Shown here in pieces: positions 1-5,750 of a stretch of DNA of 7,446 nt. This DNA comes from Actinomycetes bacterium (lineage in GTDB: Bacteria > Actinomycetota > Actinomycetes > Streptosporangiales > Streptosporangiaceae), in the NCBI GenBank assembly GCA_023425615.1, contig JAFACJ010000984.1, forward strand, positions 1 through 7,446, written 5' to 3'. The notes beneath the pieces are model-generated. The model saw only the letters and a list, made by a program, of their open reading frames with translations, was not told where the DNA came from and searched no databases. The stretch's first letter is position 1. Each line of letters begins with the position of its first letter. The position numbers and the translations under genes were made by a program.

Positions 1-390
1 TTCCGACAGCGCGAACGCACCGAGCCATTCCCCGGAGGCGATGCGCGGCAGGTACCGCTTGCACAGCTCCGGCGCGCCACTCAGGAGCAGCGGAAGGGCG
101 AACAGCTCGTTCGATCCGGCAACCTGCTGGGTCGTCGCGCAGGCCCGTGCGAGTTCCTCGGCGACGACGGCGACGGCGAGATGGTCGCCGCCCTGGCCCC
201 CGTACTCCTCCGGGATGCCGACGGCGTGGAGGCCCGCGGAGACGAGGGCGCGCAGCGATGCGCCGGGAAAGCGGGAGTACTCGTCGATCTCGGCCGCCTG
301 CGGTGCCAGCCGTTCGTCGGCGACACGACGGGCGAGCTCCCTGAGCGCTAGGTGGTCCTCGCCCAGCCCGTGCGCGAGCGCGGCGTTCAC
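1..390 (-). CDS. Acyl-CoA dehydrogenase, N-terminal part (runs off left edge)
   Basis: The visible 130 residues are the start of an acyl-CoA dehydrogenase, a FAD enzyme that introduces an alpha-beta double bond into an acyl-CoA. Seen: an N-terminal helical stretch (ELARRVADERLAPQAAEID, about 18-36), the family segment GIPEEYGGQGG (58-68), a helix with VAEELARAC, then LPRIASGEWLGAFALSE (114-130), which leads into the FAD/substrate-binding middle domain. Family members are about 380-390 residues, so roughly two thirds lies beyond base 1; the catalytic glutamate is not in view. The GTG start at 388-390 is chosen because it forms a GTGA overlap with the stop of the upstream amidohydrolase gene and has a GGGAGG Shine-Dalgarno four bases upstream. 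It is the fifth visible gene of the operon. Inferred role: oxidation of a saturated acyl-CoA before the hydratase step. Substrate is unknown. Confidence 0.9.
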   Translation of the reverse strand, partial: MNAALAHGLGEDHLALRELARRVADERLAPQAAEIDEYSRFPGASLRALVSAGLHAVGIPEEYGGQGGDHLAVAVVAEELARACATTQQVAGSNELFALPLLLSGAPELCKRYLPRIASGEWLGAFALSE

Positions 391-1283
391 CGGCCCTCCC
401 CGCGCAGGCCGAGGACGCGCAGCGCGTTCTCCTTGAAGATGAGCGGCTTGGCCTCTTCCTTGACGTCGAGCGCCGCGAAGTCGGCCATCCACCGGTCGGG
501 GGTGAGAACGGGGTAGTCGGAGCCGAACAGGACCTTGCGGCGGAGGGGCCCGGAGGCCTGGCGGACGAGCTGGGGCGGGAAGTACTTGGGGGACCAGCCG
601 GACAGGTCGAGGTGGACGTTGGCCTTGTGGGTGGCGATGGAGATGGAGGAGTCGACCCAGGGGACGGAGGGGTGGGCGAGGATCATGGTCAGGCCGGGGA
701 AGTCGGCGGCGACGTCGTCGAGGAGCATCGGGTCGGAGTAGCGCAGCTTGATGCCGCGCCCACCGGGAAGCCCGGCGCCGATGCCGGTCTGGCCGGTGTG
801 GAAGAGGGCGATGGTGCCGAGGTCTTCGAGCGCCTGCCAGAGCGGATACCACTCGGGGTCGTTGGGGGCGAAGCCCTGGAGGCTCGGGTGGAACTTCAAC
901 CCGCGGACGCCGAAGTCCTGGACGAGCCGCTTGGCCTGCGTGATGGCGGCCTCTCCCCGCCGGGGGTCGACGGAGCCGAAGGGGATGAGGACGTCTGCGT
1001 GTTCGGAGGCCTGCTCGGCGATCTCCTCGCTGGACAGCGCGGGATGGCCGAGTTCGGTGGCGGCGTCGACGGTGAAGACGACGGCCGCCATGTTCCGCTC
1101 CCGGTAGTAGGCGGCGACGCGGTCGACGGTCGGTGTCCGGTCCTGATCGGCCTTGAAGTACTTCGCGGACGCCTCCATCAGTTCGGCGTCCAGCGAGAGG
1201 CAGCCGTGGTGGTCGGCCTCGATGTGGGTGTGGACGTCCAGGGCGACGATGGCGTCCGGGTCGATGCGGGGGATGTAGGTCAT
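387..1283 (-). CDS. ACMSD-like amidohydrolase, candidate beta-ketoacyl-CoA hydrolase
   Basis: A 298-residue metal-dependent hydrolase of the amidohydrolase-2 (ACMSD-like) TIM-barrel family. Metal and active-site residues are all in place: HTH near the N terminus (His18, His20), LKFHP (Lys130, His132), FHTG (His162), LAHP (His204) and GSDYP (Asp256). No signal peptide or membrane segment, so it is cytoplasmic. Family members perform decarboxylations or hydrolyses. In actinobacterial p-hydroxycinnamate pathways a member is annotated as 4-hydroxyphenyl-beta-ketoacyl-CoA hydrolase (CouO in Rhodococcus), which cleaves a beta-ketoacyl-CoA without thiolase. Placed directly after the hydroxyacyl-CoA dehydrogenase gene and before an acyl-CoA dehydrogenase, with no thiolase in view, that role is the best inference, but a decarboxylase or lactonase cannot be excluded. 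The ATG at 1281-1283 has a GAGGAAG Shine-Dalgarno about four bases upstream, inside a 16-base gap to the preceding gene. Confidence 0.88.
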   Translation of the reverse strand: MTYIPRIDPDAIVALDVHTHIEADHHGCLSLDAELMEASAKYFKADQDRTPTVDRVAAYYRERNMAAVVFTVDAATELGHPALSSEEIAEQASEHADVLIPFGSVDPRRGEAAITQAKRLVQDFGVRGLKFHPSLQGFAPNDPEWYPLWQALEDLGTIALFHTGQTGIGAGLPGGRGIKLRYSDPMLLDDVAADFPGLTMILAHPSVPWVDSSISIATHKANVHLDLSGWSPKYFPPQLVRQASGPLRRKVLFGSDYPVLTPDRWMADFAALDVKEEAKPLIFKENALRVLGLRGEGR

Positions 1284-1299
1284 CGGCTTCCTCGGTTCG

Positions 1300-2235
1300 T
1301 CACGGTAGCGAGCGGTGCCGGCTCTTGGCCTGCAGGAGATCGACGAGCAGTGCGTCGCGGTCGGCGACCATCGCGGCCTGGTCGATGCCGTCCAGTTCGG
1401 CGTCCACCCCGTCCACGAGCAAGGCGGCGAGTTCGGGTGTCAGCCGCGGTGCGCCGAGGTCGTCCATCCAGACCTGGGCCGGGGGACCCAGGTGTTCCAG
1501 GGTGTGCGCCATTCCACCGGGCCCGCCCGACAGGTGCTGGCCCACGAGCGGACCGAGGAGCGCCCAGCGCAGGCCGGGTCCGTGGGAGATGGCCGTGTCG
1601 ATGTCGGCGACGGTGGCGATGCCCCGCTCGACGAGCGAGTATGCCTCGCGCCAGAGAGCGGCCTGGAGCCGGTTGGTCAGATGGCCCGGGACTTCCCCGC
1701 GCACCAGGACGGGGCGTTTGCCGATCCCGCTGTAGAAGTCCACGGTGGCGCGGGTGACGCCGGGGTCGGTGGCCTCGCCGGGCACGACCTCGACCAGCGG
1801 GATCAGGTAGGAGGGGTTGAAGGGGTGGCCTACCAGCACCCGCTCGGGGTGCGCGCCGCACATCTCCTGCAGGCGGGTGGGCATCAGGCCCGAAGAACTG
1901 CTCGCGATCGTGACCCCCGCCGGAGCCGCCTCGTCGAGGACGGCCAGCAGGTCGCGCTTGAGGTCGGCACGTTCAGGCCCGCTCTCCTGCACGAACCCCG
2001 CTCCCTCGACGGCGCTCTCGGCACTCGTGTGGAAAGAGAGCCGCTCCCGGGACGCGCCATCGGCAAGGCCGAGACGGGTGAGCGTGGGCCAGGCGCCGTC
2101 CACATGAGAGCGCAGCCGCTTCTCGGCGCCGGGGGCCGGGTCGTGGGCGGCGACGTCCAGACCGCGGGCGAGGAACAGCGCCGCCCATCCGGCACCGATG
2201 ACGCCGGTGCCGATGACCGCGACCGGCGCCGTCAC
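1300..2235 (-). CDS. 3-hydroxyacyl-CoA dehydrogenase, lambda-crystallin / L-carnitine dehydrogenase-like
   Basis: A 311-residue NAD-dependent dehydrogenase. The N-terminal Rossmann domain has GTGVIGAG (9-16) and Asp32 at the end of the second strand, which favours NAD over NADP. Further seen: QESGPE (83-88), SSSSG (112-116), the catalytic-histidine motif VGHPFNP (135-141, His137), Glu149 and the active-site Asn187 in GHLTNRL. The C-terminal segment GPGLRWALLGPLVGQHLSGG (about 218-237) is typical of the L-carnitine dehydrogenase and lambda-crystallin subgroup rather than the FadB-type fusion enzymes. Expected reaction: oxidation of a 3-hydroxyacyl (CoA) substrate to the 3-keto form, feeding the amidohydrolase encoded next. 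The GTG start overlaps the upstream ligase stop as GTGA (2232-2235) with GGAGG six bases upstream. A free hydroxy acid such as carnitine is an alternative substrate, but no carnitine-specific partner genes are visible. Confidence 0.88.
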   Translation of the reverse strand: MTAPVAVIGTGVIGAGWAALFLARGLDVAAHDPAPGAEKRLRSHVDGAWPTLTRLGLADGASRERLSFHTSAESAVEGAGFVQESGPERADLKRDLLAVLDEAAPAGVTIASSSSGLMPTRLQEMCGAHPERVLVGHPFNPSYLIPLVEVVPGEATDPGVTRATVDFYSGIGKRPVLVRGEVPGHLTNRLQAALWREAYSLVERGIATVADIDTAISHGPGLRWALLGPLVGQHLSGGPGGMAHTLEHLGPPAQVWMDDLGAPRLTPELAALLVDGVDAELDGIDQAAMVADRDALLVDLLQAKSRHRSLP

Positions 2236-4214
2236 TTCTCGCCTCCGGCTCGGCGGCGTGCCACGGCGGCGAAGGCGTCGAGCGAGGAGGGGTCCATGAG
2301 GGAGCTCGCGGAGGCGACGGCGTCGGGGTCCGCGCCCAGGAGGATCTTCTTCACCGGGACCTCCAGTTTCTTGCCCGTCCGCCCGTAGGGCATCGCCCGG
2401 ACCGCGATGACGGAGTCCGGCACATGGCGCGGGGACAGGGTGCCGCGGATGCGGCCGATCAGGCGGGCCCTGAGCGTGTCGTCGAGGTCGAGTCCATCAG
2501 CGAGCGTGACGAAGAGGATGAGTTCCCCCATGCCGCCTTCCCCGTCCTCCAGGTGGATGACGAGGCTGTCGGTGACCTCCTCGACGTCTTGCAGCGCCCG
2601 GTAGAACTCGGCGGTGCCGAGGCGGACGCCGCCCCGGTTGAGGGTGGCGTCCGAGCGCCCGGTGATGACGCACGACCCGTGCGGAGAGAACCGGCACCAG
2701 TCGCCGAACCGGAAGATCCCGGGGTATTCGTCGAAGTAGGTGTCGCGCATACGGTGTCCGTCTTCGTCGCCCCACAGCCGCACGGGCATGGACGGCATGG
2801 GCGCGGTGATGACGAGTTCGCCGACGTCGCCGACGATCTCATCGCCGTCCTGGTCGAAGGCTTTGGCGTCCACACCGAGGCTGGGCCCCGACATCTCGCC
2901 TTCCCAGACGGGTTGGAGCGGGGAGCCCTGGAGGAGACCGGTGCACACGTCGGTGCCGCCGCTGCCGACGTTCAGCAGGACGGACGGTCCGAACTGCTCG
3001 GTCACCCAGCGGAAGCCCTCGGCGGGGAAGGGGCTGCCCGCGACGCCGATCTGGCGCAGACGGGACAGGTCGAACTCCTCGGCGGGCCGGACGCCGTCCT
3101 TGCGGCAGGCCATCAGGTAGCCGGGGCTGGCGCCCATGAGGGTCGCGCCGGTCTCCTCGGCCAGCCGCCATTGGGCGCGCAGGTCGGGGTGGAGGGGATT
3201 TCCGTCGATCATGACGAGCGAGGAGCGCACCAGAAGCGCGGAGACGAGGGTGTTCCACATCATCCAGGCGGTCGTGGTGAACCACAGCAGACGGTCTCCC
3301 GGACCGAGGTCCCAGTGGAAGGCGTGGTTCTTCAGGTGCTCCAGCAGGATGCCGCCGTGGCCGTGCACGATGGCCTTCGGCTTGCCGGTCGTGCCGGAGG
3401 AGAACAGCACGTACAGCGGATGGTCGAACGGGACGGGCTCGAACTCCAGGACCTCTGCGGTCGGCGCGGCCAGGTCACTCCACGAGACGGTGCCGGGCAG
3501 GCCGTGCCCGCCGTAGGGGACGTGCACGACGTGCTCCAGAGTCGGGATGCCGTCGCGGATCGCCGCCACGTGCTCGCGCCGGTCGATCTCCTTGTCGCCA
3601 TAGGTGTAGCCCGCGACCGCCAGCAGGACCGTCGGCTCGATCTGCCCGAACCTGTCCACCACGGCGGGCGCGGCGAACTCGGGGGCGCAGCTCGCCCAGA
3701 CGGCGCCGAGGCTCGCCGTCGCCAGGAACGCCACGAGCGTCTCCGGGCAGTTGGGCAGGTAGCCGACGACCCGGGTGCCGCGCCGGACTCCGAGCCGCCG
3801 CAGCCCCGCCCGCACGCGCCGGACCTGCTCGGCCAGCTCGCCGAAGGTCAGCTCGACGCGTGGCCTGGTCTGGGAGTGGCCCACGACGGCCGTCGCGTCC
3901 GCGTCCTCGGGCGTGCCGAAGCAGTGCTCGGCGTAGTTCAGGGTCGCGCCGGGGAACCAGCGCGCGCCCGGCATGGTCCGCTCGGCGAGGACCGTCTCGT
4001 ACGGGGTGTGCGCCTTGACGCCGAAATATGCCCAGACGCTTGCCCAGAAGCCCTCGACATCGGTCACGGACCAGGTGCGCAGGTCGTCCCAAGCCGGAAC
4101 CTCGACGCCGCGCTCGCGCGCGAGCCAGCCGATGAACCCGGTGACGTGGGCGCGGGCTCTCTGCTCCTCGCTGGGCAGGGTGAGCGGCTCGGAAGGAGGA
4201 AGGCGCGTGGTCAT
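2232..4214 (-). CDS. Acetoacetyl-CoA synthetase-type acid:CoA ligase
   Basis: A 660-residue adenylate-forming enzyme that activates a carboxylic acid with ATP and CoA, giving acyl-CoA, AMP and pyrophosphate. Length and layout match acetoacetyl-CoA synthetases (about 650 residues) rather than the shorter FadD or 4-coumarate ligases. An N-terminal acetyl-CoA-synthetase-like cap is present (WSVTDVEGFWASVWAYFGV, 48-66; WFPGATLNYAEHCF, 86-99). The P-loop FSSGTTGKPK is at 271-280 and AWMMWN at 316-321. GSGGTD is at 417-422, GRSDATLNRGGVR at 519-531, and the C-terminal lysine motif GRTGKKLEVPVKK at 611-623 with catalytic Lys615. All core motifs look intact. The ATG overlaps the upstream hydratase stop as ATGA (4211-4214); only a weak GGAG lies seven bases upstream, so translation is probably coupled. 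In this operon it likely activates the pathway acid; acetoacetate itself released by the pathway is the alternative substrate. Confidence 0.93.
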   Translation of the reverse strand: MTTRLPPSEPLTLPSEEQRARAHVTGFIGWLARERGVEVPAWDDLRTWSVTDVEGFWASVWAYFGVKAHTPYETVLAERTMPGARWFPGATLNYAEHCFGTPEDADATAVVGHSQTRPRVELTFGELAEQVRRVRAGLRRLGVRRGTRVVGYLPNCPETLVAFLATASLGAVWASCAPEFAAPAVVDRFGQIEPTVLLAVAGYTYGDKEIDRREHVAAIRDGIPTLEHVVHVPYGGHGLPGTVSWSDLAAPTAEVLEFEPVPFDHPLYVLFSSGTTGKPKAIVHGHGGILLEHLKNHAFHWDLGPGDRLLWFTTTAWMMWNTLVSALLVRSSLVMIDGNPLHPDLRAQWRLAEETGATLMGASPGYLMACRKDGVRPAEEFDLSRLRQIGVAGSPFPAEGFRWVTEQFGPSVLLNVGSGGTDVCTGLLQGSPLQPVWEGEMSGPSLGVDAKAFDQDGDEIVGDVGELVITAPMPSMPVRLWGDEDGHRMRDTYFDEYPGIFRFGDWCRFSPHGSCVITGRSDATLNRGGVRLGTAEFYRALQDVEEVTDSLVIHLEDGEGGMGELILFVTLADGLDLDDTLRARLIGRIRGTLSPRHVPDSVIAVRAMPYGRTGKKLEVPVKKILLGADPDAVASASSLMDPSSLDAFAAVARRRAGGEK

Positions 4215-5014
4215 GGTGCGGCTCCGGCCCGCTGGACCTTGGCCGCCTTGCCGTCGAGGAAGGCGCGCATCCGGTCTTTGGCCTCGGTGCTGCTCTGCGC
4301 GACGGCCGCCATGAGGGACTCGAGGAGCAGGCCGGTCTCGGCATCGGCGTCGGCGATGCGCGGCAGGGCGTGCAGGACGGCGTAGTTGGTGACCGGGGAG
4401 TTCTCGGCGATGCGGGCGGCGAGGCCGAGCGCCTTCGCCAGCCCCTCACCGTCGGGAACCCGGTAGTCGGTCAGGCCGCGGGCCTCTCCTTCCGCGGCCG
4501 ACAGCACGCGTCCGGTGAGCATCATGTCGGTCATCCGCTGGGCGCCGATCAGCCGGGAGACGCGCACCGAGGCGCCGCCGCCGACGAACAGGCCGCGGCT
4601 GCCCTCGGGGAGAGCGAAGAAGGCCGATTCCTCCGCGACGCGCAGATGGGCGGCCGTGGCGAGTTCGAGGCCGCCGCCGACGACGGCGCCCTTCAGGACG
4701 GCGGTCACCGGCAGGGTCCCCTGGGCGATACGGCCGAATGCGTCGTGCCACATGCGCGAGTGGTGCAGACCCCCGACGGCGTCGTGCTCCGACAGGGTGC
4801 TGAGGTCGAGGCCCGCGGAGAAGTGGGGGCCTTCGGCGGCGAGTACCGCGGCCTTCGCCCAGGCGGGGGGCGCGGAGAAGAAGGCGCCGAGCGCGTTGAC
4901 CGTCGTGTCGTCCAGCGCGTTGCGCTTGGCCGGGCGGTTCAGCGTCAGCACGGCGGTGTCGTCGCGCCGCTCGAGCCGCAAGGACGGGGGAAGTTCGGGC
5001 CGGGGGTGGGTCAC
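4211..5014 (-). CDS. Enoyl-CoA hydratase/isomerase (crotonase family)
   Basis: A 267-residue crotonase-fold enzyme. The oxyanion-hole segment HFSAGLDL is at 64-71 and VVGGGLEL at 111-118. The two glutamates used by hydratases are present: Glu117 (in GGGLE) and Glu137 (in LPEG), 20 residues apart as in rat mitochondrial crotonase. This supports water addition to an enoyl-CoA rather than an isomerase or hydrolase variant. FALPEGSRGLFVGGGASVR (133-151) is characteristic of a bacterial crotonase subgroup of unspecified substrate. First gene of the minus-strand operon: the GTG at 5012-5014 has a GGAGGG Shine-Dalgarno three bases upstream (5018-5023), right below the control region shared with marR. 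Inferred role: hydrate the alpha-beta unsaturated acyl-CoA to the 3-hydroxyacyl-CoA used by the dehydrogenase two genes downstream. It lacks the sequence context that would mark it as a hydratase-lyase, but that cannot be excluded. Confidence 0.92.
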   Translation of the reverse strand: MTHPRPELPPSLRLERRDDTAVLTLNRPAKRNALDDTTVNALGAFFSAPPAWAKAAVLAAEGPHFSAGLDLSTLSEHDAVGGLHHSRMWHDAFGRIAQGTLPVTAVLKGAVVGGGLELATAAHLRVAEESAFFALPEGSRGLFVGGGASVRVSRLIGAQRMTDMMLTGRVLSAAEGEARGLTDYRVPDGEGLAKALGLAARIAENSPVTNYAVLHALPRIADADAETGLLLESLMAAVAQSSTEAKDRMRAFLDGKAAKVQRAGAAP

Positions 5015-5024
5015 GAGCCCTCCA

Positions 5025-5045
5025 ATCAGCAGGAAACCTGATGAT
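5025..5045. promoter_or_regulatory. Operator-like site A (imperfect palindrome)
   Basis: Imperfect palindrome with arms ATCAGCAGG and CCTGATGAT around a central AAA; eight of ten base pairs match across the centre at 5035. Its core, CAGGAAACCTG (5030-5040), differs from the core of site B (CAGGATTCCTG) only in the two central bases. It lies between the Shine-Dalgarno of the hydratase gene and the predicted -10 box, so it would cover the predicted transcription start near 5040. Inferred second binding site for the divergently encoded MarR protein. Confidence 0.55.
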
Positions 5046-5046
5046 G

Positions 5047-5075
5047 AGTGTGGTTAATGACAGGATTCCTGTCAA
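5047..5075 (-). promoter_or_regulatory. Predicted promoter of the catabolic operon
   Basis: Read on the minus strand, a perfect TTGACA -35 box (5075 down to 5070) is followed after 17 bases by CACACT (5052 down to 5047), a weak -10 that keeps A2 and T6. This predicts a start near 5040 and an untranslated leader of about 26 bases carrying the GGAGGG Shine-Dalgarno. The -35 box overlaps the right arm of the palindrome at 5058-5074, so a repressor bound there would block polymerase. The -35 is convincing; the exact -10 is not. Confidence 0.55.
5058..5074. promoter_or_regulatory. Operator site B (perfect 17-base palindrome)
   Basis: TGACAGGA and TCCTGTCA are exact inverted repeats around a single T at 5066. 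The size and symmetry fit a MarR-family dimer site. It covers the operon -35 box on one strand and the -35 position of marR on the other (centre about 35 bases upstream of the marR GTG). One site could therefore repress the operon and autoregulate marR. Centre-to-centre distance to site A is 31 bases, about three helical turns, placing both on the same DNA face. Confidence 0.75.
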
Positions 5076-5092
5076 TGCTCTTTCGGGATAAT
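5066..5092 (+). promoter_or_regulatory. Predicted marR promoter, probably giving a leaderless transcript
   Basis: GATAAT at 5087-5092 matches five of six bases of the TATAAT consensus. No good -35 box is seen; TTCCTG at 5066-5071 (15-base spacer) is weak and lies inside operator site B. The predicted start falls at about 5099-5101, on or next to the GTG at 5101, and there is no Shine-Dalgarno before that GTG. Leaderless messages are common in actinomycetes. Confidence 0.5.
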
Positions 5093-5100
5093 CTGCTCCG

Positions 5101-5583
5101 GTGGCCGGCGATCCGAACCGACAGACCCCGTCGCTGCTCTATGCCGTCAAGCGGCTCGAACTGGTGATCAGGGCGCACCTGGACGACTTGCTGAGAGGGT
5201 CGGGTGTCACCACGCTCCAGTACACGGCGCTCACCGTCCTGGAGCGCAGGGACGGGGTCACCGCGGCGCAACTGGCCCGCGACTCCTTCGTCACCCCGCA
5301 GACCATGGCCGACATGGTCCGCGCGCTCGAACAGCGCCGGCTCATCCGCCGGGCCGCGAACCCCGACAACAAGCGGGAACTGCTGATCTACCTCACGGAC
5401 GGCGGCCGGAGTTTCCTCGCCGAGTTCGCCGGAGCCGTCGGTGCCCTTGAGGACCGCATGGTCTCGGGCTTCTCCCCGGACCAGATCGAGGACTTCCGCA
5501 CCACACTGACCACGGCCTGGATCACGATGACCTCGAGCCGGGGCCGACCGGAGTTACGGCGTCGCGGCCGAAGAGGCCGATGA
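5101..5583 (+). CDS. MarR-family transcriptional regulator
   Basis: A 160-residue winged-helix regulator. An N-terminal dimerisation helix (about 10-32) is followed by a helix-turn-helix around TAAQLARDSFVTPQTMADMVRALEQRRLI (about 54-82) and a wing containing NPDNKRELLIYLTDGG (87-102) with the usual Asp89 and Arg92. C-terminal helices (about 104-145) complete the dimer interface. It is divergent from the catabolic operon and separated by 86 bases with two operator-like palindromes, the usual layout of a local MarR repressor. CouR- and PhdR-type MarR proteins control comparable actinobacterial phenylpropanoid operons, with CouR responding to a CoA-thioester ligand; the ligand here is unknown. 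The GTG at 5101 is chosen because the helix 1 sequence needs it and no earlier in-frame start fits. The last 15 or so residues are arginine-rich (ELRRRGRRGR) and include a TTA leucine codon (5554-5556) and an AGA codon, rare in this DNA. Confidence 0.93.
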   Translation: MAGDPNRQTPSLLYAVKRLELVIRAHLDDLLRGSGVTTLQYTALTVLERRDGVTAAQLARDSFVTPQTMADMVRALEQRRLIRRAANPDNKRELLIYLTDGGRSFLAEFAGAVGALEDRMVSGFSPDQIEDFRTTLTTAWITMTSSRGRPELRRRGRRGR

Positions 5584-5587
5584 GCCG

Positions 5588-5609
5588 GAGCCGAGCGGAC
5601 TCGCGGCTC
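5588..5609 (+). terminator. Stem-loop directly after marR
   Basis: GAGCCG (5588-5593) is repeated in inverse as CGGCTC (5604-5609), and an alternative inner stem CGAG/CTCG with a CGGA tetraloop lies inside it. It begins five bases past the marR stop. No U-tract follows, as is usual for terminator hairpins in high-GC actinomycetes. Function is inferred from position only. Confidence 0.45.
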
Positions 5610-5624
5610 GCCCATGGTGCCTGG

Positions 5625-5641
5625 CGCGGCCTGCGGCCGCG
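5625..5641 (+). terminator. Perfect 7-bp GC stem-loop downstream of marR
   Basis: CGCGGCC (5625-5631) and GGCCGCG (5635-5641) form a perfect seven-pair, all-GC stem with a TGC loop. It lies 42 bases past the marR stop. With the preceding hairpin it probably ends marR transcription and insulates the next unit. There is no clear run of T residues immediately after it. Confidence 0.5.
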
Positions 5642-5712
5642 ACTGCGGACGGCCGCTGATCTTTCACCTGCCCGAGGTCGGAGGGAAACCGGTGGCGGGA
5701 TCCGAGGATGCG

Positions 5713-5732
5713 CGTAGTCAATTGTGGCTACG
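5713..5732. promoter_or_regulatory. Imperfect 20-base palindrome upstream of the small-ORF/MFS unit
   Basis: CGTAGTCA (5713-5720) and TGGCTACG (5725-5732) are inverted repeats around ATTG, seven of eight pairs matching (the odd one is T opposite G). It sits in the AT-richest part of the 241-base gap between marR and the 102-residue ORF, about 20 bases upstream of a candidate -35 box. This suggests a regulator binding site. Its sequence is unlike the CAGG-CCTG operators by marR, so a different regulator is likely if it is real. Confidence 0.4.
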
Positions 5733-5750
5733 GTCATCTGCAACTTCTAT

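Noticed and set aside
612..1757. A 381-codon plus-strand open frame across the amidohydrolase and dehydrogenase genes
   Set aside because: It runs through two well-supported minus-strand genes, has no domain, and ends in Arg/Pro-rich sequence, as expected of an antisense shadow.
2424..4385. A 653-codon open frame on the plus strand opposite the ligase gene
   Set aside because: It is the antisense mirror of a GC-biased coding frame. Its composition is low in complexity (Gly, Ala, Val, Glu, Asp rich), it has no recognisable domain, and the minus-strand ligase shows all family motifs.
5026..5271. An 81-codon minus-strand ORF across the marR start and control region
   Set aside because: It is antisense to marR and spans the promoters and both palindromes; no ribosome binding site or domain supports it.
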